A stretch of DNA of 64,000 bases. Source: Mycolicibacterium mengxianglii. Lineage in GTDB: Bacteria; Actinomycetota; Actinomycetes; Mycobacteriales; Mycobacteriaceae. The position numbers and the translations under genes were made by a program. The stretch is from NCBI RefSeq assembly GCF_015710575.1, contig NZ_CP065373.1, positions 4,340,001 to 4,404,000 of the forward strand. The letters run 5' to 3'. Below the pieces are notes generated by a model. The model was not told the DNA's origin. It saw nothing but the letters and a program-made list of their open reading frames with translations, and made no database searches. Each line of letters opens with the position of its first letter. Within the stretch, counting starts at the first letter, position 1. Below, in pieces: positions 54,444 through 63,073 of this stretch.

Positions 54444-54770
54444 TCAGCGTCGCGCCGCCTCCTGGTTAGCAGTTCCCACAACTGCGCTCAGCAATCCGGG
54501 AATCGCCGACTCGATGGCGTCTTCGCGTAAGAGTTGCAGGGTCGAACCGTCGGCAACCACCCGCTGGGTCAGGCCCGCCTCACGCAGGATCTTGAAGTGA
54601 TGCGTCGCCGTCGACTTGTTGATGCCGTCATAGAGCGCAGCGCACTTGACCGGTCCGCCCGCATTGCGTAGCCGTCGCACCATCTCCAGGCGCACCGGGT
54701 CCTGCAGTGCGGCCAGCACCTGATGCACCGAGCCCACGGAGCAGACGGGCAGCTCGCTCGTCTCGGCCAT
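54444..54770 (-). CDS. ArsR-family winged-helix repressor
   Basis: 108 residues from ATG 54770. The HTH reads VLAALQDPVRLEMVRRLRNAG, then INKSTATHHFKILREAGLTQRVVADGSTLQLLREDAIESAIPGLL. No CxC metal site is visible, only one Cys in KCAALYD, so it is probably a small-molecule or redox sensor rather than a metal sensor. It is divergent from the MFS gene at 54874, with operators between. A longer frame to 54845 would cross the operator. Confidence 0.9.
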   Translation of the reverse strand: MAETSELPVCSVGSVHQVLAALQDPVRLEMVRRLRNAGGPVKCAALYDGINKSTATHHFKILREAGLTQRVVADGSTLQLLREDAIESAIPGLLSAVVGTANQEAARR

Positions 54771-54798
54771 GCCTGCGCTCCTCGGGATCTCTCCACTG

Positions 54799-54855
54799 GG
54801 TTTGATGATCATCAAACCACGCGTAAGCTCTGCAAGGTTCGACAATCATCAAACC
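54799..54855. promoter_or_regulatory. ArsR operator: 20-bp perfect palindrome plus a repeated half-site
   Basis: GGTTTGATGATCATCAAACC (54799-54818) is a perfect palindrome. Its right half, ATCATCAAACC (54808-54818), recurs at 54845-54855, 37 bp further and just before the MFS ribosome site. The site lies between the divergent ArsR and MFS genes, as expected for autoregulation and repression of the exporter. Confidence 0.88.
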
Positions 54856-54873
54856 TACTCCTCGAGGAGGGCC

Positions 54874-56085
54874 ATGGAAACCGCTCCGACGGACCCGATC
54901 ACCGGGACCGCCACGCAGCGCGGCGCCTACCCCCTGCTGCTGGTCCTGTGCGGCGTGGCCCTGGGTGTATCCGGCCTGCCGGCCCCGCTCTACGGGATCT
55001 ACGAGACGAACTGGCACCTCACCCCGCTGGCCACCACCATCGTCTTCGCGGTGTACGCCTTCGCCGCTCTGGCCGCGGTCCTGGTCTCCGGCCGGATCTC
55101 CGACGTGGTGGGTCGCAAACCCGTGCTGCTCGGCGCCCTCGCCGCGCTGATCGTCGGACTTCTGCTGTTCCTGCTCGCCCAGAACATCGTCCTGTTGCTG
55201 ATCGCCCGCGCTGTCCACGGCGCGGCCGTCGGCTCGATCGTGGTGGCCGCCGCGGCGGCGCTACTCGACCTGCGACCCGACCACGGGATGCGCTCCGGCC
55301 AGCTCAGCGGAATCAGCTTCAACATCGGCATCGCCGTCGCGATCGTCTCCTCCTCGGTCCTGGCGCAGTACGCGCCGCACCCGTTGCGCACGCCGTACGC
55401 CGTCGTCGCCGTCGCGTGCGCCATCGTCGGAATCGGCGTACTGGCCCTGCGCGAAACCCACACCACCCGCTCCGCCGGACCGATCCGCATCTCCAAACCT
55501 TCCGTGCCCCAAGCCATCAGGGCCGACTTCTGGTTCGCCGCACTGGGCGCGATGGCCTCCTGGTCCGTGCTCGGGGTTCTGCTGTCGCTGTACCCGTCGC
55601 TGGCCGCGCACCAGACCCACATCGACAATCTGATGTTCGCCGGCGGGGTCGTCGGCATCACCGCGATCACGGCAGCCCTGGCGCAGTGGGCGGCCACCAA
55701 GGTGCCCGCGCACCGCGCCGCGATCATCGGTGACATCGGCATGGCCGTGTCACTGGTGGTGACGATTCCGGTGCTGTCGATGCACTCCTGGCTGCTGGTC
55801 TTCGCCGCCGCCGCACTGCTGGGCGCCACCTTCGGCCTGGGCTTCGGCGGATCACTGCGGCACCTGTCGAAGGTGGTGCCGGCCGACCAGCGCGGCGAAA
55901 CGATGTCGGCGTTCTACCTGCTGGCCTACACCGCGATGGCCATCCCGACGATCCTCGCCGGCTGGGCCGCCACCCACTGGGGCCTGGCCGCGGTGTTCCC
56001 GTGGTTCGCCGTGCTGGTCGCGCTCGCCTGCCTGGCCGCGGCGGGCATCGGCGCGCGCACCATGCGCTCAGCCGCCGCTTCTTAG
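54874..56085 (+). CDS. MFS transporter controlled by the divergent ArsR gene
   Basis: 403 residues from ATG 54874, directly after GAGGAGG. Twelve membrane helices; motif A-like VLVSGRISDVVGRKPVLLGALAA between helices 2 and 3 and RHLSKVVPADQRGETMSAFYLLAYTAMAIPTILAGWAA in the second half. It resembles sugar-efflux or drug-efflux MFS proteins. The half-operator right before its start suggests that ArsR blocks transcription until an inducer, perhaps the exported compound, is present. Confidence 0.92.
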   Translation: METAPTDPITGTATQRGAYPLLLVLCGVALGVSGLPAPLYGIYETNWHLTPLATTIVFAVYAFAALAAVLVSGRISDVVGRKPVLLGALAALIVGLLLFLLAQNIVLLLIARAVHGAAVGSIVVAAAAALLDLRPDHGMRSGQLSGISFNIGIAVAIVSSSVLAQYAPHPLRTPYAVVAVACAIVGIGVLALRETHTTRSAGPIRISKPSVPQAIRADFWFAALGAMASWSVLGVLLSLYPSLAAHQTHIDNLMFAGGVVGITAITAALAQWAATKVPAHRAAIIGDIGMAVSLVVTIPVLSMHSWLLVFAAAALLGATFGLGFGGSLRHLSKVVPADQRGETMSAFYLLAYTAMAIPTILAGWAATHWGLAAVFPWFAVLVALACLAAAGIGARTMRSAAAS

Positions 56086-56130
56086 GGCAACTGCGCCTGA
56101 ATCGGGGATCGTCGCAATACTCTGATCGCC

Positions 56131-57156
56131 ATGTCGTCTGCGCAACGTGAACCCAAGGTCGTCGTGCTCGGTGGTGGGTCCTGGGGTACCACCGTCGCTT
56201 CCATCTGCGCCAGGCGCGGACCGACACTGCAATGGGTTCGCTCCGAGGAAACCGCCGCCGATATCAACCACAACCACCGCAACTCGCGCTACCTGGGTAA
56301 CGACGTGCTGCTGCCGGAAACGCTGTGCGCCACCACCGATTTCTCCGAAGCCGCCAACTGCGCCGACGTCATCGTCATGGGCGTGCCGTCGCACGGGTTC
56401 CGCGGTGTGCTCACCGAACTGGCCCGCGAACTCCGGCCCTGGGTGCCGGTGGTGTCGTTGGTCAAAGGGCTCGAGCAGGGCACCAACATGCGGATGAGCG
56501 AGATCGTCGACCAGGTGCTGCCCGGGCATCCCGCCGGGATCCTGGCCGGGCCCAACATCGCCCGCGAGGTCGCCGACGGTTACGCCGCCGCCGCCGTGCT
56601 GGCCATGCCCGATCAACACCTGGCGGCCAATCTGGCGAATCTGTTCCGCACCAAGCGGTTCCGCACTTACACCACCGACGACGTGGTGGGCGTGGAGATG
56701 GCCGGAGCACTCAAGAACGTCTATGCGATCGCCGTCGGCATGGGGTACTCGCTGGGCATCGGCGAGAACACCCGGGCCATGGTGATGGCCCGCGCGGTCA
56801 GCGAGATGTCGAAGATGGGCGAGGCCGTCGGCGGCAAGCGCGAGACGTTCGCCGGGCTGGCGGGGATGGGCGACCTGATCGTCACGTGCACGTCGCAGCG
56901 CAGCCGCAACCGGCACGTCGGCGAACAACTCGGGACGGGCAAGTCGATCGACGAGATCATCGCCGCGATGAACCAGGTCGCCGAAGGCGTGAAAGCCGCC
57001 AGCGTGATCATGGAGTTCGCCGACAAATACGACATCCCCATGCCGATCGCCCGCGAAGTCGACGGCGTGATCAACCACGGCTCCTCCGTCGAGGAGGCCT
57101 ACCGCGGGCTGGTTGCCGAGAAGCCCGGGCACGAGGTGCACGGCTCGGGGTTCTGA
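56131..57156 (+). CDS. gpsA: Glycerol-3-phosphate dehydrogenase [NAD(P)+]
   Basis: 341 residues. NAD(P) site VVVLGGGSWGTTVASI at 10-25, VIVMGVPSHGFRGVL, VSLVKGLEQ, ILAGPNIAREVADGY, and the active-site region VEMAGALKNVYAIAVGM with the catalytic Lys, then AGMGDLIVTCTSQRSRNRHVG. It reduces dihydroxyacetone phosphate to sn-glycerol 3-phosphate for phospholipid synthesis. Near the EthA-like gene and YajQ, as gpdA1 is in M. tuberculosis. Confidence 0.97.
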   Translation: MSSAQREPKVVVLGGGSWGTTVASICARRGPTLQWVRSEETAADINHNHRNSRYLGNDVLLPETLCATTDFSEAANCADVIVMGVPSHGFRGVLTELARELRPWVPVVSLVKGLEQGTNMRMSEIVDQVLPGHPAGILAGPNIAREVADGYAAAAVLAMPDQHLAANLANLFRTKRFRTYTTDDVVGVEMAGALKNVYAIAVGMGYSLGIGENTRAMVMARAVSEMSKMGEAVGGKRETFAGLAGMGDLIVTCTSQRSRNRHVGEQLGTGKSIDEIIAAMNQVAEGVKAASVIMEFADKYDIPMPIAREVDGVINHGSSVEEAYRGLVAEKPGHEVHGSGF

Positions 57157-57310
57157 CGCCTTGGGTTGTCGAAAAGCGCTTCCGGACAGCACTTCCGACC
57201 GGTCGGGGTCACGGCACCACTGACAGTTGGGTAGCCCCGCCTTCGGACGAGCGTGCGCAGACTACGAAAGTGCCGCGGCGCGGCGGGCGGGGACACGCAC
57301 GCTCGCGGGA

Positions 57311-57340
57311 AGGTGGCGCGGGCGGAGGTGGCGCGGGCGG
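57311..57340. repeat. Tandem 15-bp direct repeat
   Basis: AGGTGGCGCGGGCGG occurs twice without a spacer (57311-57325, 57326-57340) in the 268-bp gap between gpsA and the monooxygenase gene. Probably slippage in GC-rich spacer DNA. Confidence 0.7.
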
Positions 57341-57424
57341 CGCAATCTCGGCGGTACCACCACGACACCGCCCGGTAACGACTTCCCACTTGTCTTGTCG
57401 AAACACGGCAAGAAGGAGACGTCG

Positions 57425-58723
57425 ATGCCCAACAAGTTTCACCTGGCCTGGTTCCTCAATTTCGTGGCCGACGAGTGGAACGGCACCTGGGGCGACGGCG
57501 CACGGGACTTCACCGGCGACTTCTACGTCGAGATGGCCCGCGACCTGGAACGCGCCAAATTCGACTACGTGCTGATCGAGGACAAGCTCATGGTCTCCAC
57601 CGCCTACGGCGGCACCATGGAGTACGACCTCAAACACGGCGTCAACCCCAAACACGATCCGGTCCCGCTGGCGGTGCTGATGGCCGCGGCGACCAGCCGA
57701 CTCGGTGTCGTACCGACGATGTCGACCAGCTTCTACCCACCGTTCCTGCTGGCCCGACTGTGCAGCACCGTCGACCACATCGCCCGCGGCCGGTTCGGCT
57801 GGAACGTCGTCACCTCCGCCGAAGACCGGGCGGCCCAGAACTTCGGCCTGGACAAGCTCTACGAGCACGACGAACGCTACGTGCGCGCCAGTGAATACCT
57901 CGAGCTGGTCAGCAAGTTGTGGGAGTCATGGGAACCCGACGCCATCGAGCGCAACCCAATGACCGGGACCTACGCCAACCACAAGAAGGTCCACACGATC
58001 GACTTCGAAGGCAAGTACTACAAGTCCCGCGGGCCCCTGAACACCGCCCCGTCCCCGCAGTACCGCCCGACCATCGCCCAGGCCGGCGCATCACCTCCGG
58101 GCCGCGAACTCGCTGCTCAGCACGCCGACACCATCGTCGCCCCTGCCAACGGCATTGAGGCGATGAAGGCCTACCGCGACGACATCCACGCCCGGATGAA
58201 GGCCAACGGCCGCGACCCCTCCCACTGCAAAGTGTTCTACCTGGTGTCACCGATCGTTGCCGACACCCACGAGGAGGCGCTGGCCAAGCGGGAACGCTGG
58301 TTCACCGACCCGCTCTACATCGAGTACATGCTGGCCGAGATCTCCTCGATCACCGAAATCGACTTCAAGCAGTTCGATCTCGACAAGCCGCTGCCGGAGG
58401 TGACGACCAACGGTGAACGCGGCTCGCTGGAAAGTTTCATGGCGCGCGGGCGGGACAAGACGTTGCGTGAATTGGTCACCGGCAGCGGACTATCCGGCAA
58501 CGTCCAATTCGTCGGCACGCCCGATGAGGTCGCCGACGAGATGGGTGAGGTGATGGCCGAAGTCGGCGGCGACGGCTTCCTGATCACCAGCCCGGTGATG
58601 CGGCTCAACCGCCGCTACGTCACCGAGATCACCGACGGCCTGGTGCCCGCGCTGCAGAAGCGAGGCCTGACCCGCGGGGACTACTCGACCACGATGCTGC
58701 GCGACCACCTGCGCGAATTCTGA
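57425..58723 (+). CDS. NtaA/DmoA-family FMN-dependent monooxygenase (LLM class)
   Basis: 432 residues from ATG 57425 (AAGGAG 7 nt upstream); the frame back to 57227 is low-complexity spacer. Features: FHLAWFLNFVADEWNGTWG, DYVLIEDKLMVST, LGVVPTMSTSFYPPFLLARLCSTVDHIARGRFGWNVVTS, AAQNFGLD and YRPTIAQAGASPPGRELAAQHAD, the two-component bacterial-luciferase-like pattern of NtaA, EmoA, SnaA and DszA. These enzymes use reduced FMN from a separate reductase to attack amines, sulfides or sulfones. No reductase is visible in the window. It is followed after 2 nt by the RibBA-like gene, so the two are coupled. Confidence 0.92.
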   Translation: MPNKFHLAWFLNFVADEWNGTWGDGARDFTGDFYVEMARDLERAKFDYVLIEDKLMVSTAYGGTMEYDLKHGVNPKHDPVPLAVLMAAATSRLGVVPTMSTSFYPPFLLARLCSTVDHIARGRFGWNVVTSAEDRAAQNFGLDKLYEHDERYVRASEYLELVSKLWESWEPDAIERNPMTGTYANHKKVHTIDFEGKYYKSRGPLNTAPSPQYRPTIAQAGASPPGRELAAQHADTIVAPANGIEAMKAYRDDIHARMKANGRDPSHCKVFYLVSPIVADTHEEALAKRERWFTDPLYIEYMLAEISSITEIDFKQFDLDKPLPEVTTNGERGSLESFMARGRDKTLRELVTGSGLSGNVQFVGTPDEVADEMGEVMAEVGGDGFLITSPVMRLNRRYVTEITDGLVPALQKRGLTRGDYSTTMLRDHLREF

Positions 58724-58725
58724 CG

Positions 58726-59877
58726 ATGTCGCTGATCGGATTCCGGAAGCGTTCCGAGTCCACGGCGTCGGCTGTGGACGTGGCCGCCGGGGCGTTACGC
58801 ACCGGGGGGATGGTGATCGTCGTCGACACCGACAACCCGGACGACGACGGCTATCTCATGATGGCCGCCAGTCACGCGACAGCGGAGAAGGTCGCATTCA
58901 TGGTGCGACACACCGGGGGCATCCTGTGTGTCCCCATGCCCGCGCGGGAACTGGAGCGGCTGCGGCTACCACCGATGGTGGTCGTCAACGAAGACCCGCG
59001 CGCAGTCGGTTATTCGGTGTCGGTGAACGCCAGAACCGGGATCGTCAGCGGTATCTCGGCGGCCGACCGGGCCAGGACGATCTCACTGCTGGCCGACCCG
59101 GACACCGAACCGGGCGACCTGATGCGGCCCGGACACGTTTTCCCGCTCCGGGCGGTCGAGGGCGGGGTGCTCCGCCGGGCCGGGCATGCCGAGGCGGCCG
59201 TCGACTTGGCCCGCTCAGCCGGCCTGCCTCCGGTGGCGGTGATCGGCGAGATCGTGGATGACCACGGCGCAGCGGCCCGCGGGAACCAGCTGCGCGCCTT
59301 CGCCACCAAATACGGTCTCCCTACCGTCACGATGTCCGACCTGATCGCCCACCGATGCCGCACGGAGCGGCTCGTCGAGCGCAGAGCATCCAGCAGGCTG
59401 CCCACCAACGCCGGCGAGTTCCGTGCATACGGTTTCGAATCCGTGCTCGACGGTCTGGAGCACATGGCGTTGGTGAGGGGCGAGGTCTGCGCCGACGACG
59501 GCACCCCGGTACTCGTCCGGGTGCACACAGAGTGTCTGGTGGGCAATGCCTTTCAGTCAGCCGGCTGCCAGTGTCACGCCAAACTCGACCGGTCGATGGG
59601 CCTGATCGCGGCAGAAGGCCGCGGTGTCGTGGTGTACCTGCGCGCCCAGCAGAGTCGGCACGCATACCGACTGCCCGGGCTGGAACCGGGTACCGCTGAT
59701 GCCCGCGACTACGGTGTCGGCGCACAGATCCTCGCCGACCTCGGGGTGCGACAGATGCGTCTGCTCACCAACAACCCGGTGAAACGGATCGGATTGGAAG
59801 CGTTCGGACTGCACGTCGCCGAGACGGTGAGCCTGCCGGGTGCCGAACTCACCGGCGACTCATCGATGTCAGGCTGA
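58726..59877 (+). CDS. RibBA-like protein (DHBP synthase/GTP cyclohydrolase II fold) with altered active sites
   Basis: 383 residues. The N-terminal half aligns with DHBP synthase (VRHTGGILCVP, ISAADRARTISLLADP, RPGHVFPLRAVEGGVLRRAGHAEAAVDLA), but the metal/substrate loop, normally DRENEGDL, reads NPDDDGYL (37-44), losing Arg and an acidic residue. The C-terminal half is GTP cyclohydrolase II-like with the three zinc cysteines (C270, C281, C283) and TADARDYGVGAQILADLGV, RLLTNNPVKRIGLE, but the EGRGIGL segment is replaced by QQSRHAYRL (308-316) and the following loop is shortened. It may supply flavin for the adjacent monooxygenase or make a different product. Compare ribA1 beside an LLM monooxygenase in M. 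tuberculosis. Confidence 0.85.
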   Translation: MSLIGFRKRSESTASAVDVAAGALRTGGMVIVVDTDNPDDDGYLMMAASHATAEKVAFMVRHTGGILCVPMPARELERLRLPPMVVVNEDPRAVGYSVSVNARTGIVSGISAADRARTISLLADPDTEPGDLMRPGHVFPLRAVEGGVLRRAGHAEAAVDLARSAGLPPVAVIGEIVDDHGAAARGNQLRAFATKYGLPTVTMSDLIAHRCRTERLVERRASSRLPTNAGEFRAYGFESVLDGLEHMALVRGEVCADDGTPVLVRVHTECLVGNAFQSAGCQCHAKLDRSMGLIAAEGRGVVVYLRAQQSRHAYRLPGLEPGTADARDYGVGAQILADLGVRQMRLLTNNPVKRIGLEAFGLHVAETVSLPGAELTGDSSMSG

Positions 59878-61055
59878 TGACACGGACGTCTCGGTGGTTT
59901 CTGCCTCTGATGGCGACCACCGGGGTGACGGTGAGCATGTCCGCCCCACTGGAAGTGCTGTTTGCCCACGAATTCTCCAGCAGTGCACTCTATCTCGGTG
60001 TGTTCATGTTCACCGCAGCGCTGGGCGTCATCATCATCGATGTCTTCGGCACCCGGTTCGTCCCCGGCCTCGACGCCAGAACTGCCCTGGTCGCCGGGTT
60101 GATCATGTTCGGTGCGGCCTGCATCGGCATGGGGACGGCAAGCAACGACGTACTGATGATGGTGTCGCGGGTGTTGCAGGGCTTCGGCGGGGGCATGGTG
60201 CTCGGCGCCGGCCTGCAGGCAGCCGTGCGGGTCACCGCCGTGGCGGCCCCCTCGCCGTCAGCCCCCGACCTGGCCCGGTCCCTCGGACGGTTCAACGCTG
60301 CCTTCTTGTTCGGGGGCGCCCTCGGTGCCCCTGGCGGCCTGCTCATCGCCGGCAGCATCACCGGGCTGGTGGGTTACCAGGTCGCGCTGGTCGCGACCGG
60401 CGCCATCGCCTGGGTGGTCGCCGGCCTGCTGGCCATTGCGCTACCCGCGCTGACCGCGCCGGCAGGCATCCCCCGCCCTCAGATCGGCCTGCCGCGCTTC
60501 GACGGTGCCCCCGGCAGTGGCGGCGCGCTGCTACTGGCGATGGGCAGCGACTTCCTGCGTGGCGGTGTGCTGTTCACCGCGCTGCCGCTCGCCGGTGCCG
60601 CGCGGGAGTACTCGACGATCACCATCACACTCGCGATTGCCGTGATGTCCGGGGTGGAGATCGTCGTCTTGACCGTCGCACACCGAATAATCCGCCGGAT
60701 CGGGGTTTTCGCGTTACTCGTCGCCGCGTTCGCCCTCGGGGTCCCGTCCGCAATCCTGATCGCCGTGACCTCCAGCGCCACAATGTATCTGGCGGCTTCC
60801 GCACTGTTCGGAATGAGCCTGGCGGGGGCGACGGCCTGCCTGCCGGTGCTCATCGTCGCGCAAGTCGGCGAATCGTCCGCCGGTCTGGCGAAGTTCCGGA
60901 TCTCGGCGGGTATCGGCCAACTGGTCGGCATGGTGGGCTGCGCCGTGCTCGCTTCGCAGATCGGCATCACTGCGTTGTTCGCCTCGATCGCGGTCATCCT
61001 GTTACTCAGCACACAACTCACACACATGGTGGGACGTCGTATGGCGGCAACGTAA
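59877..61055 (+). CDS. MFS transporter of the monooxygenase/RibBA-like operon
   Basis: 392 residues, about 12 helices, starting in a TGATG overlap with the RibBA-like stop, so it is translationally coupled. The first half has SRVLQGFGGGMVLGAGLQAAVRV and the second VAQVGESSAGLAKFRISAGIGQLVGMVGCAVLA, features of DHA-type MFS proteins. It probably imports the monooxygenase substrate or exports a product; direction cannot be told. Confidence 0.88.
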   Translation: MTRTSRWFLPLMATTGVTVSMSAPLEVLFAHEFSSSALYLGVFMFTAALGVIIIDVFGTRFVPGLDARTALVAGLIMFGAACIGMGTASNDVLMMVSRVLQGFGGGMVLGAGLQAAVRVTAVAAPSPSAPDLARSLGRFNAAFLFGGALGAPGGLLIAGSITGLVGYQVALVATGAIAWVVAGLLAIALPALTAPAGIPRPQIGLPRFDGAPGSGGALLLAMGSDFLRGGVLFTALPLAGAAREYSTITITLAIAVMSGVEIVVLTVAHRIIRRIGVFALLVAAFALGVPSAILIAVTSSATMYLAASALFGMSLAGATACLPVLIVAQVGESSAGLAKFRISAGIGQLVGMVGCAVLASQIGITALFASIAVILLLSTQLTHMVGRRMAAT

Positions 61056-61064
61056 CTCAGGCGA

Positions 61065-61082
61065 TTCACCGGCGTCGGTGAA
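61065..61082 (+). terminator. Short hairpin after the MFS gene
   Basis: TTCACCG/CGGTGAA with a GCGT loop, 10 nt after the MFS stop and before the GntR gene. Weak: 7-bp stem and no T-run. Confidence 0.35.
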
Positions 61083-61097
61083 GTTAACAAGATCATT

Positions 61098-61110
61098 GGT
61101 CAAATAGACC
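61098..61110. promoter_or_regulatory. Possible GntR operator
   Basis: GGTC-AAATA-GACC is a 13-bp palindrome with a 5-bp centre, 28 bp before the GntR start. Size and spacing suit a GntR/HutC-family site, but it is a single short match. Confidence 0.4.
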
Positions 61111-61138
61111 GGGGGCCAACAGAGGAGGAGTTCAAACC

Positions 61139-61915
61139 GTGTTTGCACGTGAACCGTCCCGAGCCGCACATTGTCACACCAGGCTCCGCAGCCCCGGGCA
61201 GACACCGCCTGAAGTGCTCTACCAACGTCAACGGGAGAGCCCGGACCGGCTGAACAATTCAGCACGCCGAATCTACGACCTGCTGCGCTCCAGCCTGGTG
61301 AACACCGGCGGCAGCATGCCACTGGTCGAGCATGAACTCACCGACGCGCTGTCCGCCAGCCGCAATACCGTTCGGGCAGTGCTCCAACAACTCGCCCGCG
61401 AAGGCCTGGTCACCCGCGGGCCCAAGAACGGAACACGGACCACCGGTTCGCTGGTGCTGCCGATCGACCAGCTCAGCCCACTTCAGGCGCGCCACCTCGA
61501 GTCACGGCAGCTGGGGCGTCCGCCGATGGTGTGCGACCGACTCTGCCTGCCTGCCGACTGGACGGTGCTGATGATCGAGAACCTGCTCCTGCAGGACAGC
61601 TTCCCGCTGGGCATTTCGGTCAGTTATGTCGCACTGGCGCAGGGACAGTCACCCGATATCGACGTCAAAGACTCCGACATCCTGGTGATCCTCGAACAAC
61701 AGCTGGGCGTCCGCATCGGCGGAAGTCAGACCACGGTGGGTGCGGTGGCGGCCGACAACCAGACTGCCGAACTCGTCGGCATCGAGGCGGGCGCGCCGTT
61801 GATCTGGCTCGAGGACCTCATCGAAGATGAGAGCGGCCAGCCCCGGGCACTATCCCAGCTCCGCCTGCGTGGTGACCGAATCGCATTCTCGGCCAACGCC
61901 TATCGCCCTATCTGA
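61139..61915 (+). CDS. GntR-family regulator with UTRA (HutC-type) domain
   Basis: 258 residues from GTG 61139, with AGGAGG 9 nt upstream. The winged HTH is at about 40-105 (RIYDLLRSSLVNTGGSMPLVEHELTDALSASRNTVRAVLQQLAREGLVTRGPKNGTRT). The UTRA-like ligand domain follows (VLMIENLLLQDSFPLGISVSYVAL, ETGAPLIWLEDLIEDESGQP-like end with LRLRGDRIAFSANAYRP). It follows the monooxygenase-RibBA-MFS operon and faces the MFS/ABC genes, so it is the likely local regulator. Its last 66 nt overlap the end of the convergent MFS gene. Confidence 0.9.
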   Translation: MFAREPSRAAHCHTRLRSPGQTPPEVLYQRQRESPDRLNNSARRIYDLLRSSLVNTGGSMPLVEHELTDALSASRNTVRAVLQQLAREGLVTRGPKNGTRTTGSLVLPIDQLSPLQARHLESRQLGRPPMVCDRLCLPADWTVLMIENLLLQDSFPLGISVSYVALAQGQSPDIDVKDSDILVILEQQLGVRIGGSQTTVGAVAADNQTAELVGIEAGAPLIWLEDLIEDESGQPRALSQLRLRGDRIAFSANAYRPI

Positions 61916-63073
61916 GCTGCGGCCTCCCGACCGGTTCAACAGCACGGTGGTCACCAGTGCGGCCAAACCGACGATCGCCGAAACCAGCATCGCCAGCCGG
62001 GCGCCCAGCAGACTTGACGCCACCCCGAGCACGATCATGCCGGTCGGCAGCGCCACTCCGATGGTCGTTGCCAGCAGCCCTAATGCGGCAACACGATGCT
62101 GGGGTTCAACAACGCCGACCGGCAAGGTGGCCTGGGTCGATCCGAACAGCGCCTGCCCTACCCCGGCCACCGCCAATGCCAGCAGCGCAAGAGAGAGCAC
62201 CGGCGCGTAGGACAGAAAACCCAGACTGCACAGGCAGATCGCCACCCCCCACGCATAAGCCCGGAACGGTCGGCGGGGTGGCCGGAAGATCAGTGCTGCC
62301 GCAACCACCAACTGCACCAGGCCTGCCGTCGCCCCGATCACCCCTGCTGTTGCCGCCTCGGCATGGAGGCGCTCGGCGATGACGGGCACCAACGGCAGGA
62401 ACGCGAAGTAACAGAGATTGCAGATCACGGTGACCACCAGAATCACCGCCAGGGCGCGCGAGTCCCGCAGCAACCGCCAATCCGAGCGCCCCGGTACGGC
62501 AGGTTCTTTGACGGCGGCGGGTCGGGCCGGCAGTGCCCGCGTCGAGTACCACAACAGCGGCAGCGCCGTCATCAGCAGCAGGGCCAGGACACTGAACGCC
62601 GCTCCGAGACCGAATACCTGGATCGTCACACCACCGAGCAAGGGCCCCAGCATCATTGCACTTGCGGTACCGGTGACCTCGGCGTTGAGCACCCGCGAAG
62701 AATGCAACGGACCCGCCATGGTGAAGAACAACTCGCGCTGCGCGGTCATGTTCACCAGTGCACCGATTCCGTAGGCGAACATGAACGGGTAGACCATCCA
62801 GATCTGCACCGCACCGCCACCGACCACACCGGCCATCAGCACCGAGATCGGCAACAACGCCAGCTTGGTGAACAGCACCAGCTTGTGAGGCGCAACCCGA
62901 GTGGAAACGAGGCTGCCCAAGAGCAACGGTACGAACAGGAACGCCCCGACAAACTGATTGGCGATCGGCGGCCCGCCCAAGTGGGTCACCAGATAGGTGC
63001 ACAGGAACAACCCGTCCCAGCGGGTCAGGTGCCACAACCACGAGCTGGCCAGAAGCGGGTACAGGCCTGTCAG
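61850..63073 (-). CDS. MFS transporter coupled to the ABC permease gene
   Basis: At least 395 residues (from TTG 63037). The codons before it (LYPLLASSWLWHLTRWDGLFL) continue a typical first MFS helix up to CTG 63073, which overlaps the permease stop codon. There is no ATG or GTG between the upstream in-frame stop and residue L. I therefore extend the gene to 63073 with an uncommon start. Motifs: FLFVPLLLGSLVSTRVAPHKLVLFTKLAL (motif A-like region), RELFFTMAGPLHSSRVLNAEVTGTASAMMLGPLLGG. Its role may be import or export of the same compound handled by the ABC system. Confidence 0.78.
   Translation of the reverse strand: MTGLYPLLASSWLWHLTRWDGLFLCTYLVTHLGGPPIANQFVGAFLFVPLLLGSLVSTRVAPHKLVLFTKLALLPISVLMAGVVGGGAVQIWMVYPFMFAYGIGALVNMTAQRELFFTMAGPLHSSRVLNAEVTGTASAMMLGPLLGGVTIQVFGLGAAFSVLALLLMTALPLLWYSTRALPARPAAVKEPAVPGRSDWRLLRDSRALAVILVVTVICNLCYFAFLPLVPVIAERLHAEAATAGVIGATAGLVQLVVAAALIFRPPRRPFRAYAWGVAICLCSLGFLSYAPVLSLALLALAVAGVGQALFGSTQATLPVGVVEPQHRVAALGLLATTIGVALPTGMIVLGVASSLLGARLAMLVSAIVGLAALVTTVLLNRSGGRSSDRAIGVGRECDSVTTQAELG

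Noticed and set aside
57157..57424. A riboswitch (FMN or S-box) ahead of the monooxygenase/RibBA-like operon
   Set aside because: I could not find the conserved helices or junction motifs; only a tandem 15-bp GC-rich repeat is visible.
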